A stretch of DNA of 64,000 bases from Prevotella sp. khp7 (GCF_900109055.1 NZ_FOIV01000001.1:788682-852681); one strand, 5' to 3'. Positions 44,294-53,155 are shown, counted from the stretch's first letter. The notes: generated from the letters alone by a model not told the origin. A program made the numbers and translations.

Positions 44294-44836
44294 ATGAAAA
44301 AGGTGTTATTCGCAGTATTGGCCATGGTTGCCATTTCGTTTGCAGCATGTACTAACAAGGCTCAGGCTCCTGCTGATGCAGCAGCTCCCGATGTTGAAGC
44401 AGCAGTAAGTGAGATTACCTCAGCTCTCTCAGAGCAAATTGAGGCTCAGGATGCCAACAAGCTTCAGGAGGTTCTGGCTACGGTAACCGAAAAGGTTAAG
44501 GAGTTTATCACCACGAACCCAGAAGCAGCCAAAGAGTATGTTGCTAAGGTTCAGGATTTCCTGAAAGAAAACGCAGACAAGATCAAGGCTTTTGCTGGTG
44601 ACAACGAAGCAGTAAACACAGCTATCAGTTCATTGACAGCAGCTCCGGCAGAGAGCATTGTAAGTGGTCTGAGTTCAGCTATTGATGGTATACAAAACGC
44701 AGCTAGTGATGCTGCTGAAGACGCTCAGAAGGCTGTAGAAGACAAAGCCAATGAGGTGAAAGAGGACGCCAAGGAGAAAGCAGGCGAGGCAGTTGACGCA
44801 GCTGCCGATAAAGTTAAAAAAGGACTCGGTATATAA
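44294..44836 (+). CDS. Ala/Glu-rich helical lipoprotein
   Basis: A 180-residue protein beginning MKKVLFAVLAMVAISFAACTNK, a lipoprotein signal with lipobox FAAC. The mature part is rich in Ala, Glu, Lys and Asp. It has no membrane segment, and its C-terminal 11-residue-like pattern (AAEDAQKAVEDKANEVKEDAKEKAG) resembles LEA/apolipoprotein-type amphipathic helices. It is probably envelope-associated, perhaps linked to stress or the outer membrane. A possible -7 box TATTTTTG is at 44207-44214. The next gene starts 5 bases later. Confidence 0.75.
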   Translation: MKKVLFAVLAMVAISFAACTNKAQAPADAAAPDVEAAVSEITSALSEQIEAQDANKLQEVLATVTEKVKEFITTNPEAAKEYVAKVQDFLKENADKIKAFAGDNEAVNTAISSLTAAPAESIVSGLSSAIDGIQNAASDAAEDAQKAVEDKANEVKEDAKEKAGEAVDAAADKVKKGLGI

Positions 44837-44841
44837 TTTAG

Positions 44842-45825
44842 ATGAAGAAAATACTACTCGGTGTCGCCACTCTGCTGGCGACACTTTCAACTAAAGCCAT
44901 CGACAATAATGTGGTGGCTATTACTTATAGCGGCAATACCGCTACTATAGAGATTGCCAGCAACATTACCAATTATGTTAGTTGTACAAGCGGCACCTCG
45001 TCACATGTAAAACTTGTGCAGAATTCCACATCATCTGCCAACCCTGGTGAGATTATCTATCAACTGAGTGGTACGAGTGATAATGGCGAGTTTTACATGG
45101 AGGGCGAATACAAAGCTACCATCCAGTTGAACGGACTGACGCTGACTAATCCCGACAGTACTGCCATACATATCAAGAATGGAAAACGCATCAAAGTGAG
45201 TCTCGCCAATGGGACGACCAACACCCTTGCCGACGGAACCACAGACCCTGAGTCGAAAGGCTGTTTCCACAGCAAAGGGCATACGGAGTTTGCAGGAAAG
45301 GGCACACTCAACATCAGTAGCAACATACGCCACGCCATCTACAGCAAGGAATACATGACGGTAAAGAACTGTACCATCAATGTGAGCAGCACTAAAAAGG
45401 ATGCTATCCATTGCCAACAGTACTTCCTCATGCAGAGTGGCACTATTAATATAACAAGTACTGACGACGACGGCATACAGGTGGAATACAAAGATCCCAC
45501 GAATCCTACAGGAATCACAACAGACCATGAGGACGAGGATAGTGGAAACTTCTACATGACAGGTGGCACACTGAACATGACCAGCGTGACTGACAAGTGT
45601 GTGAAAGCCGATGGTAACATCTCGATGACGGGAGGCACACAAGGCTTCGACACAACCAACATCCTTGAAAAGGCTGCCACTTCCAGCATCGGCCACATTG
45701 AAACAGAAAAGGATGCAGAAGGAATCATCTACGACCTGAACGGACGCATGATGCCAAAGGGCACACTGCAGAAGGGTGTCTATATTATTATAGAAAAAGG
45801 AAAGACGAAGAAAGTTGTTCGCTGA
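44842..45825 (+). CDS. Secreted carbohydrate-binding (Cthe_2159-like, DUF4353) protein
   Basis: A 327-residue protein with a signal peptide (about 1-19). The body (about 60-280) has beta-helix-like turns such as GEYKATIQLNGLTLTNPDSTAIHIKNGKRIKV, KGHTEFAGKGTLNISSNIRHAIYSKEYMTVKNCTINV and DDDGIQVE, as in the Cthe_2159 family, which binds acidic plant polysaccharides. The tail (GIIYDLNGRMMPKGTLQKGVYIIIEKGKTKKVVR) is the C-terminal sorting-like motif common in secreted Bacteroidales proteins. It is 5 bases after the lipoprotein gene. Its stop overlaps the start of the LytTR remnant (TGATG). Confidence 0.78.
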   Translation: MKKILLGVATLLATLSTKAIDNNVVAITYSGNTATIEIASNITNYVSCTSGTSSHVKLVQNSTSSANPGEIIYQLSGTSDNGEFYMEGEYKATIQLNGLTLTNPDSTAIHIKNGKRIKVSLANGTTNTLADGTTDPESKGCFHSKGHTEFAGKGTLNISSNIRHAIYSKEYMTVKNCTINVSSTKKDAIHCQQYFLMQSGTINITSTDDDGIQVEYKDPTNPTGITTDHEDEDSGNFYMTGGTLNMTSVTDKCVKADGNISMTGGTQGFDTTNILEKAATSSIGHIETEKDAEGIIYDLNGRMMPKGTLQKGVYIIIEKGKTKKVVR

Positions 45826-45962
45826 TGTCGTTTAAGAAAGACAATATTCAAGAGGTGAACAAGAACCGTGTCATCATGGACAGCGACACATATCTGCCCA
45901 TTGGCGACAACTACCGAGAGGCTTTCAACGACTACCTGAACCAAAAGTTTCTTGGCAGATGA
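45825..45962 (+). pseudogene. C-terminal half of a LytTR DNA-binding domain (remnant)
   Basis: A 45-residue frame starts at ATG 45825, overlapping the previous stop, and ends with a TGA that overlaps the ATG of the next gene (ATGA). The product has NIQEVNKNRVIMDSD and TYLPIGDNYREAFNDYL, which match the second half of LytTR domains (x-I-x-x-x-x-x-N-R-V/I and LPIGxxYRxxF). The first half of the domain and any receiver domain are missing, so this is most likely the stub of a LytTR regulator left in the operon. It could still be translated as a small peptide. Confidence 0.65.
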
Positions 45963-46663
45963 AGAGATATACCGACTTATTCCTTGATTTCGACGACACC
46001 CTCTATGACACACATGGCAATGCCGTGATAGCATTGGAGGAGCTCTTTGACACCCTGCAACTAGGACGTTATTTTAAAGACCCTTCCCTTTTCTACGATG
46101 AATACTGGAAAGCCAACATCGACTTGTGGACCCGTTATTCGAAAGAAGAGATTACACGCGACTACCTGATTGTGGAGCGATTCAGGAAACCACTGAGTTT
46201 TGGAGAGGGCATGAAACCAACAGAAGAGTATTGTCGCATGGCAAGCGACCTGTTCCTGGACTATTGCAGCACAAAACCCGGCCTGGTGGAGGGCGCGCAA
46301 GAACTGATTGACTATCTGAGCAAGCAAAATTACAGAATGCATATCTGCAGCAACGGCTTCCACGAGGTACAATACAAAAAGCTGAAAGCCTGTGGACTAT
46401 ACGGACGTTTCGATAGCATCATACTGAGCGAAGATGCTGGTGCCAACAAACCGTCTCAGATGTTTTTCGACTATGCCATGAAGATTTCTGAAGCTAAGCC
46501 CGAGACAACGCTGATGATTGGCGACAACTTCAACACAGATATATTGGGTGCTAAAGCAGCAGGACTCGACACGGCCTATTTCAACCGATATCCAGACTAT
46601 CCTGCCCCAGAACCCGTCACCTATGAGATAACCAAGCTTCAGGAACTTATTGGTATTCTGTGA
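45959..46663 (+). CDS. HAD-family noncanonical pyrimidine nucleotidase (YjjG type)
   Basis: A 234-residue HAD hydrolase: nucleophile motif I DLFLDFDDTLYDTH (residues about 6-19), motif II MHICSNGFHEVQ, conserved Lys in AGANKPSQMFF and motif IV MIGDNFNTDILGAKAAGLDTAYF. The cap and overall length match the YjjG group, which removes phosphate from noncanonical pyrimidine nucleotides, a housecleaning role. It begins within the stop of the LytTR remnant, so it was probably once cotranslated with a LytTR regulator. Confidence 0.82.
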   Translation: MKRYTDLFLDFDDTLYDTHGNAVIALEELFDTLQLGRYFKDPSLFYDEYWKANIDLWTRYSKEEITRDYLIVERFRKPLSFGEGMKPTEEYCRMASDLFLDYCSTKPGLVEGAQELIDYLSKQNYRMHICSNGFHEVQYKKLKACGLYGRFDSIILSEDAGANKPSQMFFDYAMKISEAKPETTLMIGDNFNTDILGAKAAGLDTAYFNRYPDYPAPEPVTYEITKLQELIGIL

Positions 46664-46717
46664 CGGGTGTTTTGTTTTAAAAAAATATAAAATGCTCTTT
46701 ATATGCACGGATTTTCG

Positions 46718-46725
46718 TACCTTTG
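46718..46725 (+). promoter_or_regulatory. -7 box upstream of dsbD
   Basis: TACCTTTG, 33 bases before the dsbD ATG. No -33 TTTG at the expected spacing. Confidence 0.5.
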
Positions 46726-46758
46726 AACGCCAATTTCGGTATTAATTTAGCATAAACA

Positions 46759-48786
46759 TTGATGAGACGACTAATCACGACTATAGCAATCCTAACATTT
46801 GTACTTGGTATAAGTGCACAGATATCGAATCCTGTTCATTTCTCGGCTCAGCTGAAAACGGGAAGTGGTGCTGATGCGGAAATAGTTTTCACAGCAAAAA
46901 TCGACGCAGGCTGGCATGTCTACTCTACAGAGCTTGGAAACAACGGTCCCATCTCTGCAACCTTTAATGCAGTGAAGATGGATGGAGTTGAGACTATAGG
47001 GAAACTACAAGCAAGAGGTAAGGAAATAAAGCAATACGACAAACTCTTCGAGATGGAACTCCGCTATTTCGAACAGGCAGCCACCTTCGTTCAGAAAGTA
47101 AAGTTCACCAAGCCCGATTACGATATAGACTGCTACTTAGAATACGGCGCTTGCAATGACCAGGCGTGTCTACCACCGTCAGAAGTTGCTTTCAAGCAGA
47201 AGGGTAAGAGTCCCACAGTTAAGGAAAAGACAGAGAAGGCTGAAGACGTGACAGACGAAGTCACACCTGTCCCTTCCCTCTCAGGAGAGAATACAGACAC
47301 AGCAGCGATAATGACACCACTACAAACAGTAAGCAGCGACAGTCTCTGGTCGCCTGTAGTTGAAGAATTTCGCGCCATGGGTGGTAACGACGCTATTGCC
47401 GACCACTCGCTCCTATACATATTATTAATGGGTTTCATTGGCGGGTTATTGGCAGTATGCATGCCATGCATCTGGCCTATCATCCCCATGACTGTCAGCT
47501 TCTTCTTGAAGCGAGCTAAGTCGGACAAGAAGAAAGGTATACGCGATGCCTTCACCTATGGCATCTCTATCATCGTGATCTACCTCGGACTGGGTCTGCT
47601 TGTAACAGCACTTTTCGGAAGCGACACGCTGAATGCCATGTCAACTAATGCTGTGTTCAACATCTTCCTGTTCCTACTTCTGGTGGTGTTTGCACTCTCC
47701 TTCTTCGGATGGTTCGAAATAAAACTGCCTGAGAGCTGGGCCAACAGCGTTGACACAAAAGCCACAGAGACCAGCGGCCTGATATCCATTTTCCTCATGG
47801 CCTTCACACTGGTACTGGTGTCGTTCTCATGCACAGCCCCCATCATTGGTCTGCTACTGGTAGAGACCACCACCAGCGGTAATTGGCTGGCCCCTGCCCT
47901 TGGCATGCTGGGCTTTGCTGTGGCTCTGGCTTTGCCCTTCACCCTTTTTGCCATGTTCCCTTCATGGCTTAAACAGGCTCCGAAGTCAGGTTCATGGATG
48001 AACACACTGAAGATCGTGCTAGGCTTCATCGAACTGGCCTTTGCGCTGAAGTTCTTCTCCGTTGCCGATCTTGCCTACGGATGGCATCTGCTCGATCGCG
48101 AAGTGTTCCTCTCACTCTGGATTGTAATTTTCGCATTGCTGGGAGCATACCTCTGCGGATGGCTTAAGTTCCAGACTGATGAGATTGGAGGCAACCTGCA
48201 TAAGCCCATGCCCGTTGTCTGCATCATGGGCGGATTAGTGTCACTAGCCTTTGCCGTCTATATGATACCCGGTCTTTGGGGAGCTCCCTGTAAGGCTGTA
48301 AGTGCCTTCGCTCCCCCTATGAACACGCAGGACTTCAATCTGAACACCAAAACCGTAGAGGCGAAATACACCGACTACGACGAGGGCATGGCCGCTGCAA
48401 AAGCACTGGGCAAACCCGTATTGATAGATTTCACAGGCTTTGGCTGTGTGAACTGCCGTAAGATGGAGGCCGCTGTATGGACTGATCCTACTGTGGCCGA
48501 CATGCTGACGGATGACTTTGTGCTCATATCGCTCTACGTAGACGATAAGACACCGCTGGCAGAACCCTTAGAAGTAATTACGAGTCAGGATGAGACCAAA
48601 ATTCTGCGCACCGTTGGTGCCAAGTGGAGCTGGCTTCAGAGCCAAAAGTTTGGTGCCAATGCCCAGCCCTTCTACGTGATGCTCGACAACAACGGAAAAC
48701 CTCTTTCAGCCAGCCGGGCATATGATGAAGACGTGAATGGCTATATCAACTTTCTGAAACAAGGACTATTGAAATACCAGCAGTAA
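46759..48786 (+). CDS. dsbD: Thiol:disulfide interchange protein DsbD
   Basis: A 675-residue protein with a signal peptide (about 1-20), an N-terminal periplasmic DsbD-alpha domain with CNDQAC (Cys132, Cys137), a linker, a membrane part with CMPCIWP (234-237) and the paired Cys in VSFSCTAPIIG, and a C-terminal thioredoxin-like domain with DFTGFGCVNCRKM. Electrons pass from cytoplasmic thioredoxin through the membrane to periplasmic partners, keeping cysteines reduced. Length and the three-part order are normal. It ends at a strong bidirectional terminator. Confidence 0.93.
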   Translation: MMRRLITTIAILTFVLGISAQISNPVHFSAQLKTGSGADAEIVFTAKIDAGWHVYSTELGNNGPISATFNAVKMDGVETIGKLQARGKEIKQYDKLFEMELRYFEQAATFVQKVKFTKPDYDIDCYLEYGACNDQACLPPSEVAFKQKGKSPTVKEKTEKAEDVTDEVTPVPSLSGENTDTAAIMTPLQTVSSDSLWSPVVEEFRAMGGNDAIADHSLLYILLMGFIGGLLAVCMPCIWPIIPMTVSFFLKRAKSDKKKGIRDAFTYGISIIVIYLGLGLLVTALFGSDTLNAMSTNAVFNIFLFLLLVVFALSFFGWFEIKLPESWANSVDTKATETSGLISIFLMAFTLVLVSFSCTAPIIGLLLVETTTSGNWLAPALGMLGFAVALALPFTLFAMFPSWLKQAPKSGSWMNTLKIVLGFIELAFALKFFSVADLAYGWHLLDREVFLSLWIVIFALLGAYLCGWLKFQTDEIGGNLHKPMPVVCIMGGLVSLAFAVYMIPGLWGAPCKAVSAFAPPMNTQDFNLNTKTVEAKYTDYDEGMAAAKALGKPVLIDFTGFGCVNCRKMEAAVWTDPTVADMLTDDFVLISLYVDDKTPLAEPLEVITSQDETKILRTVGAKWSWLQSQKFGANAQPFYVMLDNNGKPLSASRAYDEDVNGYINFLKQGLLKYQQ

Positions 48787-48821
48787 AGAAAATCCTCCGT
48801 TGATGACGGAGGATTTTCTTT
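48785..48821. terminator. Bidirectional terminator between dsbD and the DUF2490 gene
   Basis: A perfect 16-bp stem AAAGAAAATCCTCCGT / ACGGAGGATTTTCTTT with a 5-base loop. It overlaps both stop codons. Confidence 0.9.
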
Positions 48822-49608
48822 AGAACTTGAACTTATAACTAATACCGATAAGGTGGCGGTTAGGCTCGTTATCGTCATCGTCAGTGTTCACGCTCTGATA
48901 GCGATAGAACGCTCCTAAACTATGCTGCTTTGACAGTTTCCAGTCGACACCTGCGGTATAACGCACTTTCTGCAGGCTCCAGGCATTAAACAGCTCCACA
49001 TTGGCATAAGGTGTCAGAGCCAGTCCCTTCTTATCGTATTCTATCTGCAGGCGGCTGCGCAGTACGTTTTTACCCTTGCCATCATAAGTATGCGCCTTAC
49101 CATCGTAAGACTTCGTAAGATAGCTCCAACGCTCATCGACGGTGTATTCAGGACGATAGGTGTACTGCCAGCGTTCACGAAGCGAGAATTTCCAGTCACC
49201 GAACTTCTGACTGGCAGTGAGCGAGACGCTGAATCGGTGGCGTGTGCCCCAGTATTTAGCGCATTTCTTCGGTTCCCCCACCTCAGCATCGCCATCGAGC
49301 ACAGCCTCGTCTGTAGCATTGTAATAGCTGATTTTCACATTATTATCGTATAACAGGGTATAGCCTGCAGAAGCCTTCAGCCACTTAGCCAGCTTATAGT
49401 CAGCTCCCACTCCCACGCTCCAGCGGTCGTTGGTACTGGCATCATCGCGGGTACGCAGTTCACCTTCTAAGTTCAGACTCCACTGCTTATTAAGCTTCTT
49501 CTCAGCCTCAAGCGTGAAGTCGAGTCCGAAATCATCAGATTGCGCAAAGCAGAATGACGAATAGGAAATGATAAGGGATAAACCAATCAGTAGTCTTTGT
49601 CTATTCAT
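48820..49608 (-). CDS. DUF2490 outer-membrane beta-barrel protein
   Basis: A 262-residue protein with a signal peptide (about 1-22, ending SFCFA). Alternating hydrophobic/polar strands and a C-terminal aromatic (GISYKFKF) indicate an outer-membrane barrel. Motifs LNLEGELRTRDD, RWSVGVGADYKLAKWLKASAGYTLLYDN and SLRERWQYTYRP fit DUF2490. The gene is third in a minus-strand set after VTC and DUF4956 genes, with 1 base of spacing. Its job may be an outer-membrane outlet or anchor for that system, but this is inference. Confidence 0.8.
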   Translation of the reverse strand: MNRQRLLIGLSLIISYSSFCFAQSDDFGLDFTLEAEKKLNKQWSLNLEGELRTRDDASTNDRWSVGVGADYKLAKWLKASAGYTLLYDNNVKISYYNATDEAVLDGDAEVGEPKKCAKYWGTRHRFSVSLTASQKFGDWKFSLRERWQYTYRPEYTVDERWSYLTKSYDGKAHTYDGKGKNVLRSRLQIEYDKKGLALTPYANVELFNAWSLQKVRYTAGVDWKLSKQHSLGAFYRYQSVNTDDDDNEPNRHLIGISYKFKF

Positions 49609-49609
49609 A

Positions 49610-50263
49610 CTAAAATTCTTTCAGTTGGTCTTTCGTGAGTTTCAGCGCGTCGCTCATCGCGGGCTGCTCGCCTTCAAAACTCACACGAATCATCGCCATA
49701 TCGCGCAGGAAGTCGATAGAGCCAATATCTACTTTCACTACCTTCACACCTAGACGTTTTTCCAAATCGGCGATGAGCTCAGGTCTGCGCTCCGGAGTAA
49801 TCAGGTCAATACGGTCATACTGAATCATGCGTGAGGGATGCGATTTAAGGTGCATCTCACAGAGCCATACAGCCACAGAGATGATGGCATTGGTAAGAAT
49901 CAGCTCGAACAACGGCACATTTACCGAGACAGCATTTACTAGCGAGAGGGCAATGATGACAAACAGATAGGTCATCTCTCTTACAGGCATTGTATCCGTA
50001 CGATAGCGCATGATAGAGAAGATGCCAAACAGCCCGATACCCACACCCATCGACGTTTTGCCTTTCAGGTCTTCAAGCACAAAGATCATGAAGAAGACAA
50101 TGAAGAAAATGGCAATCGAGATGAGCATGAACGTGAAGTAGAAGTCACGCCTGCGACTCTTGCGATAATACAAACGGTCGATGATGAGCCATGTCACGAC
50201 CACGTTAATCAGCAGGCGGACAAACATCATCAGGAAATCATTGGATAACATTAAAAATTCCAT
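49610..50263 (-). CDS. DUF4956 membrane protein
   Basis: A 217-residue protein with about four membrane segments in residues 10-135 and a soluble C-terminal alpha/beta domain (about 145-217, with RMIQYDRIDLITPERRPELIADLEKRLGVKV). The conserved loop KGKTSMGVGIGLFGIFSIMRYRTDTMPVREMTYLF is typical of DUF4956. It lies between the VTC-domain gene (12 bases upstream) and the DUF2490 gene. DUF4956 and VTC genes are often paired in bacteria, implying a joint membrane function. Confidence 0.85.
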   Translation of the reverse strand: MEFLMLSNDFLMMFVRLLINVVVTWLIIDRLYYRKSRRRDFYFTFMLISIAIFFIVFFMIFVLEDLKGKTSMGVGIGLFGIFSIMRYRTDTMPVREMTYLFVIIALSLVNAVSVNVPLFELILTNAIISVAVWLCEMHLKSHPSRMIQYDRIDLITPERRPELIADLEKRLGVKVVKVDIGSIDFLRDMAMIRVSFEGEQPAMSDALKLTKDQLKEF

Positions 50264-50275
50264 ATTTTATTCTTT

Positions 50276-51043
50276 TTACTTTTTCATAATCTTCTCTATG
50301 CTACGCAGACGGGGTTTGATGCGATTTCTCCTCAGGCTGTCATTAGTCAAAGCCGAGCCTATGCAGTATTTGCTGAAACCATGTGGATGAATTCTCAACT
50401 GAGTGAGCAATGGCAGAATAGGCGAAGGCTGCAATCCGTCGCGCTTCAACTCTATTACCACGACATCATTCATAAAACGATAATTACCCGTAGCGATGTT
50501 GTGGAACCTCAGGTTGGTATCTATTGTCAGGCGTTCCGTCTTTGCCTTGTTCACCAACGTGATACGGTCAAAACGATTCTCCACCTGCTGCAACAGCCCT
50601 TCAGGATCGTAGCCCAGATACTGATGCAGGAAGTTCTCGTAGACCTGAGCCTTCACGTCGAATGCAGTGCTTGCTTCAGGATTAAAGCCCTCAGCGGTAA
50701 CACGTTTTTTCTTCGTACGCCCATGGTTGTTCTTTGTCTTCACCTCCAGAAAGTTCAGTCCAGCGTTCAGATACGAGCGTACCCTCACCTTCTGTCTGCT
50801 CAGATGACCAGCTTCGTGGCGATTGTACATCTGACAATCCTCGGTATCAAAATATAAAGTATAATAAGGTGAGATTCTCAAGCCCTGCGTCTCCTGTACA
50901 AAGTAATCCTCCTTTGCCAACATGAGCAGCCTGCGAAGCACCGGCACCGTCGTCACGAACTTGGTGTCGATACGGTTCATCAGACGGATGCCACGCATCT
51001 CGTCGAGCGTTATCGTGTCATATAGGTTCAGAATCTCTGTCAT
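50276..51043 (-). CDS. VTC-domain protein (polyphosphate polymerase-like)
   Basis: A 255-residue protein of the VTC family: NRIDTKFVTTVPVLRRLL near the N-terminus, YYTLYFDTEDCQMYNRHEAG, the basic strand QKVRVRSYLNAGLNFLEVKTKNNHGRTKKKRV and the C-terminal VVVIELKRDG with GFSKYCIG. In yeast Vtc4 such a basic tunnel makes polyphosphate from ATP. Here the RVRSY, EVKTK and ELKRDG signatures are kept. It is the first gene of a VTC-DUF4956-DUF2490 set under a perfect promoter (51064-51095). Confidence 0.85.
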   Translation of the reverse strand: MTEILNLYDTITLDEMRGIRLMNRIDTKFVTTVPVLRRLLMLAKEDYFVQETQGLRISPYYTLYFDTEDCQMYNRHEAGHLSRQKVRVRSYLNAGLNFLEVKTKNNHGRTKKKRVTAEGFNPEASTAFDVKAQVYENFLHQYLGYDPEGLLQQVENRFDRITLVNKAKTERLTIDTNLRFHNIATGNYRFMNDVVVIELKRDGLQPSPILPLLTQLRIHPHGFSKYCIGSALTNDSLRRNRIKPRLRSIEKIMKK

Positions 51044-51063
51044 TGCTTACTCTTTTCTTGCTG

Positions 51064-51095
51064 CAAAGATAACTATCAATATATTACCGGCCAAA
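51064..51095 (-). promoter_or_regulatory. Promoter of the VTC-DUF4956-DUF2490 set
   Basis: Reading leftwards, TTTG (51092-51095), 20 bases, TATCTTTG (51064-51071), then 20 bases to the ATG. Confidence 0.85.
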
Positions 51096-51121
51096 ACATT
51101 TCAGCGAAACGCTCTGAATCT

Positions 51122-51871
51122 TCAACGAAGCGTCAGCTCTACCGGACAATGGTCGCTACCCATGATGTCGGTGTGTATCTTCGCATCATCCAAACGGTCA
51201 CGCAGGCGGTCTGATATCACAAAGTAATCAATACGCCAGCCAGCATTCTTCTGGCGTGCCTGAAACCGATAGCTCCACCACGAATACTTCACCTCCTCTG
51301 GATACTTATAGCGGAAGGTATCAGTAAAACCACAGGCCAACAGGTCGCTGAACTTCTCGCGTTCCTCATCGGTAAAGCCCGCATTGTGGCGATTGGTCTT
51401 AGGATTCTTGATGTCTATCTCCTCATGCGCCACATTCAGGTCGCCACAGAGTATCACTGGCTTTACAGTGTCCAACCGTTTCAGATAGCTGCGAAAAGCA
51501 TCCTCCCACGACATACGATACTCTAGTCGTTTCAGTCCGTCTTGTGAGTTGGGCGTGTAACAGCATACCAGATAAAAGTCTTCCATCTCAAGCGTCACGA
51601 CACGTCCCTCATGATCGTGCAGATCGATACCTATACCCAGTTCCACGCTGAGTGGCTGATGTTTAGTGTAGATGGCCGTTCCCGAATAGCCTTTCTTATC
51701 AGCATAGTTCCAATAGCTCTGATAGCCATCAAACTCCAGATCCAGCTGTCCGGCCTGCATTTTTGTCTCCTGCAAACAGAAAAAGTCAGCATCCAGTTGC
51801 TTGAATATCTCACTAAATCCCTTACCCTCACAAGCACGAAGGCCATTCACGTTCCAACTAACAAACTTCAT
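51122..51871 (-). CDS. xth: Exodeoxyribonuclease III (AP endonuclease)
   Basis: The start is set at ATG 51869-51871 (249 residues), since the family begins MKFVSWNVNGLRA. Further motifs are FFCLQETKMQ (metal-binding Glu), GYSGTAIYTK, LCGDLNVAHEEIDIKNPK, WWSYRFQARQKNAGWRIDYFVIS and GSDHCPVELTL (catalytic His). It cleaves DNA at abasic sites and trims 3' ends in base excision repair. A -7 box TATCTTTG is at 51891-51898. Confidence 0.95.
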   Translation of the reverse strand: MKFVSWNVNGLRACEGKGFSEIFKQLDADFFCLQETKMQAGQLDLEFDGYQSYWNYADKKGYSGTAIYTKHQPLSVELGIGIDLHDHEGRVVTLEMEDFYLVCCYTPNSQDGLKRLEYRMSWEDAFRSYLKRLDTVKPVILCGDLNVAHEEIDIKNPKTNRHNAGFTDEEREKFSDLLACGFTDTFRYKYPEEVKYSWWSYRFQARQKNAGWRIDYFVISDRLRDRLDDAKIHTDIMGSDHCPVELTLR

Positions 51872-51940
51872 ATGATAATTATTTTGTCTGCAAAGATACA
51901 AAAAACTCCCAATTCTTTATTCTAAATTCTTAATTATTTG

Positions 51941-51948
51941 TACCTTTG
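51941..51948 (+). promoter_or_regulatory. -7 box of the CE15-like esterase gene
   Basis: TACCTTTG, 31 bases before the ATG, in an AT-rich stretch; no TTTG at 19-21 bases upstream. Confidence 0.5.
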
Positions 51949-51979
51949 CCACCACAAACATTAAAAACCATAACCAAAT

Positions 51980-53146
51980 ATGAAAAGAAGCCACTTATTA
52001 TCACTTTTTCTGATTGGCTGCTCACTATCAGCCTCAGCACAATTGTCAAAGCCCCAGGTCGACCTACCCAATCCACTGTTGATGAACGACGGCACCACTC
52101 GCGTAGAGAATCTTGCCGACTGGGCCATACGCCGCCAGCAAATCGGTGAGATGATTCAGCATTTCGGTATTGGCCAAAAACCTGAGGTGAGCCCAGAGGC
52201 TATCAAGGCCCGTATGGTAGGTGATACACTCATTGTCGATGTCACCGTGGGCACCGAGACACTTACACTCAGTTCATGCATCCGCTATCCCAACGTAGGC
52301 CAACCGCCTTACGCCCTCATGATTGGCACCAGCATGCTCTCGCTGCCCAAGCAGCTTTTCGACAACCGTCCCATTGCCGTGATGAACTATAACGAGGCTC
52401 AAGTAAACGACTATACGCAAGGACGGTGGCGTCCTCGGCACGAAAGGGGTGAGCACAACTTCGACCGTCTCTATCCTCATCTTAAAGATAATGGCGCTTA
52501 TAGCGAATGGGCTTGGGGGTTCAGCCGCCTCATCGACGGTCTCGAACAGTTAGGCCCAGAAGTAACGAAGATAGACGTCAAACGTATTGGTGTCAGCGGC
52601 TGTTCATATGCAGGCAAGATGGCACTCTTCTGCGGTGCCTTCGACGACCGTGTAGCCCTCACCATCGCGCAGGAGCCCGGTGGCGGCGGTGCCGCTTCGT
52701 GGCGTTATAACTGTGGCGTAGACAGCGTAGAGAATCTCGATCGTACCGACTATCACTGGTTCCTCGAGTCCATGCGCGAACAGTTCCACGGTGACAGCGT
52801 CTACCTTATGCCCTACGACCACCATGAGCTATGTGCTATGGTTTGCCCACGCGCTCTGCTCATGCTAGGCAATACCGACTATCGCTGGTTAGCCGACGAG
52901 GCAGCCTACGTGTCGCTCAATGCAGCACGTAAGGTTTGGGAAAAACTTGGCATCGCTGATCGCATTGGCTACTCCATTAACGGAGGCCATGGACACTGCC
53001 AGTTGCCCGAAAGTCAGTTTCCTGAGGTAGAAGCTTTCCTCGACAAGTTTCTCTTGGGGAAATCTGATATAGACACAAACAACATTCTTATTGCTCCAGA
53101 CCATTTCAAGAAGACCATTAATTTAAATAAATGGATTAAGTATTAA
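51980..53146 (+). CDS. Secreted CE15-like glucuronoyl esterase
   Basis: A 388-residue alpha/beta-hydrolase with a signal peptide (about 1-20, ending ASAQ). It has KRIGVSGCSYAGKMALFCGAFD around the nucleophile Ser, AQEPGGGGAASWR (the family's QE-x-GxGGxxxWR) and a C-terminal INGGHGHCQLPES with the catalytic His. These are CE15 landmarks; CE15 enzymes cut ester links between glucuronic acid on xylan and lignin. The consensus GCSRxGKxA has Tyr instead of the Arg thought to help the oxyanion hole, so activity may differ. It is a single-gene unit ending in a shared terminator. Confidence 0.8.
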   Translation: MKRSHLLSLFLIGCSLSASAQLSKPQVDLPNPLLMNDGTTRVENLADWAIRRQQIGEMIQHFGIGQKPEVSPEAIKARMVGDTLIVDVTVGTETLTLSSCIRYPNVGQPPYALMIGTSMLSLPKQLFDNRPIAVMNYNEAQVNDYTQGRWRPRHERGEHNFDRLYPHLKDNGAYSEWAWGFSRLIDGLEQLGPEVTKIDVKRIGVSGCSYAGKMALFCGAFDDRVALTIAQEPGGGGAASWRYNCGVDSVENLDRTDYHWFLESMREQFHGDSVYLMPYDHHELCAMVCPRALLMLGNTDYRWLADEAAYVSLNAARKVWEKLGIADRIGYSINGGHGHCQLPESQFPEVEAFLDKFLLGKSDIDTNNILIAPDHFKKTINLNKWIKY

Positions 53147-53155
53147 GAGAAAAAA

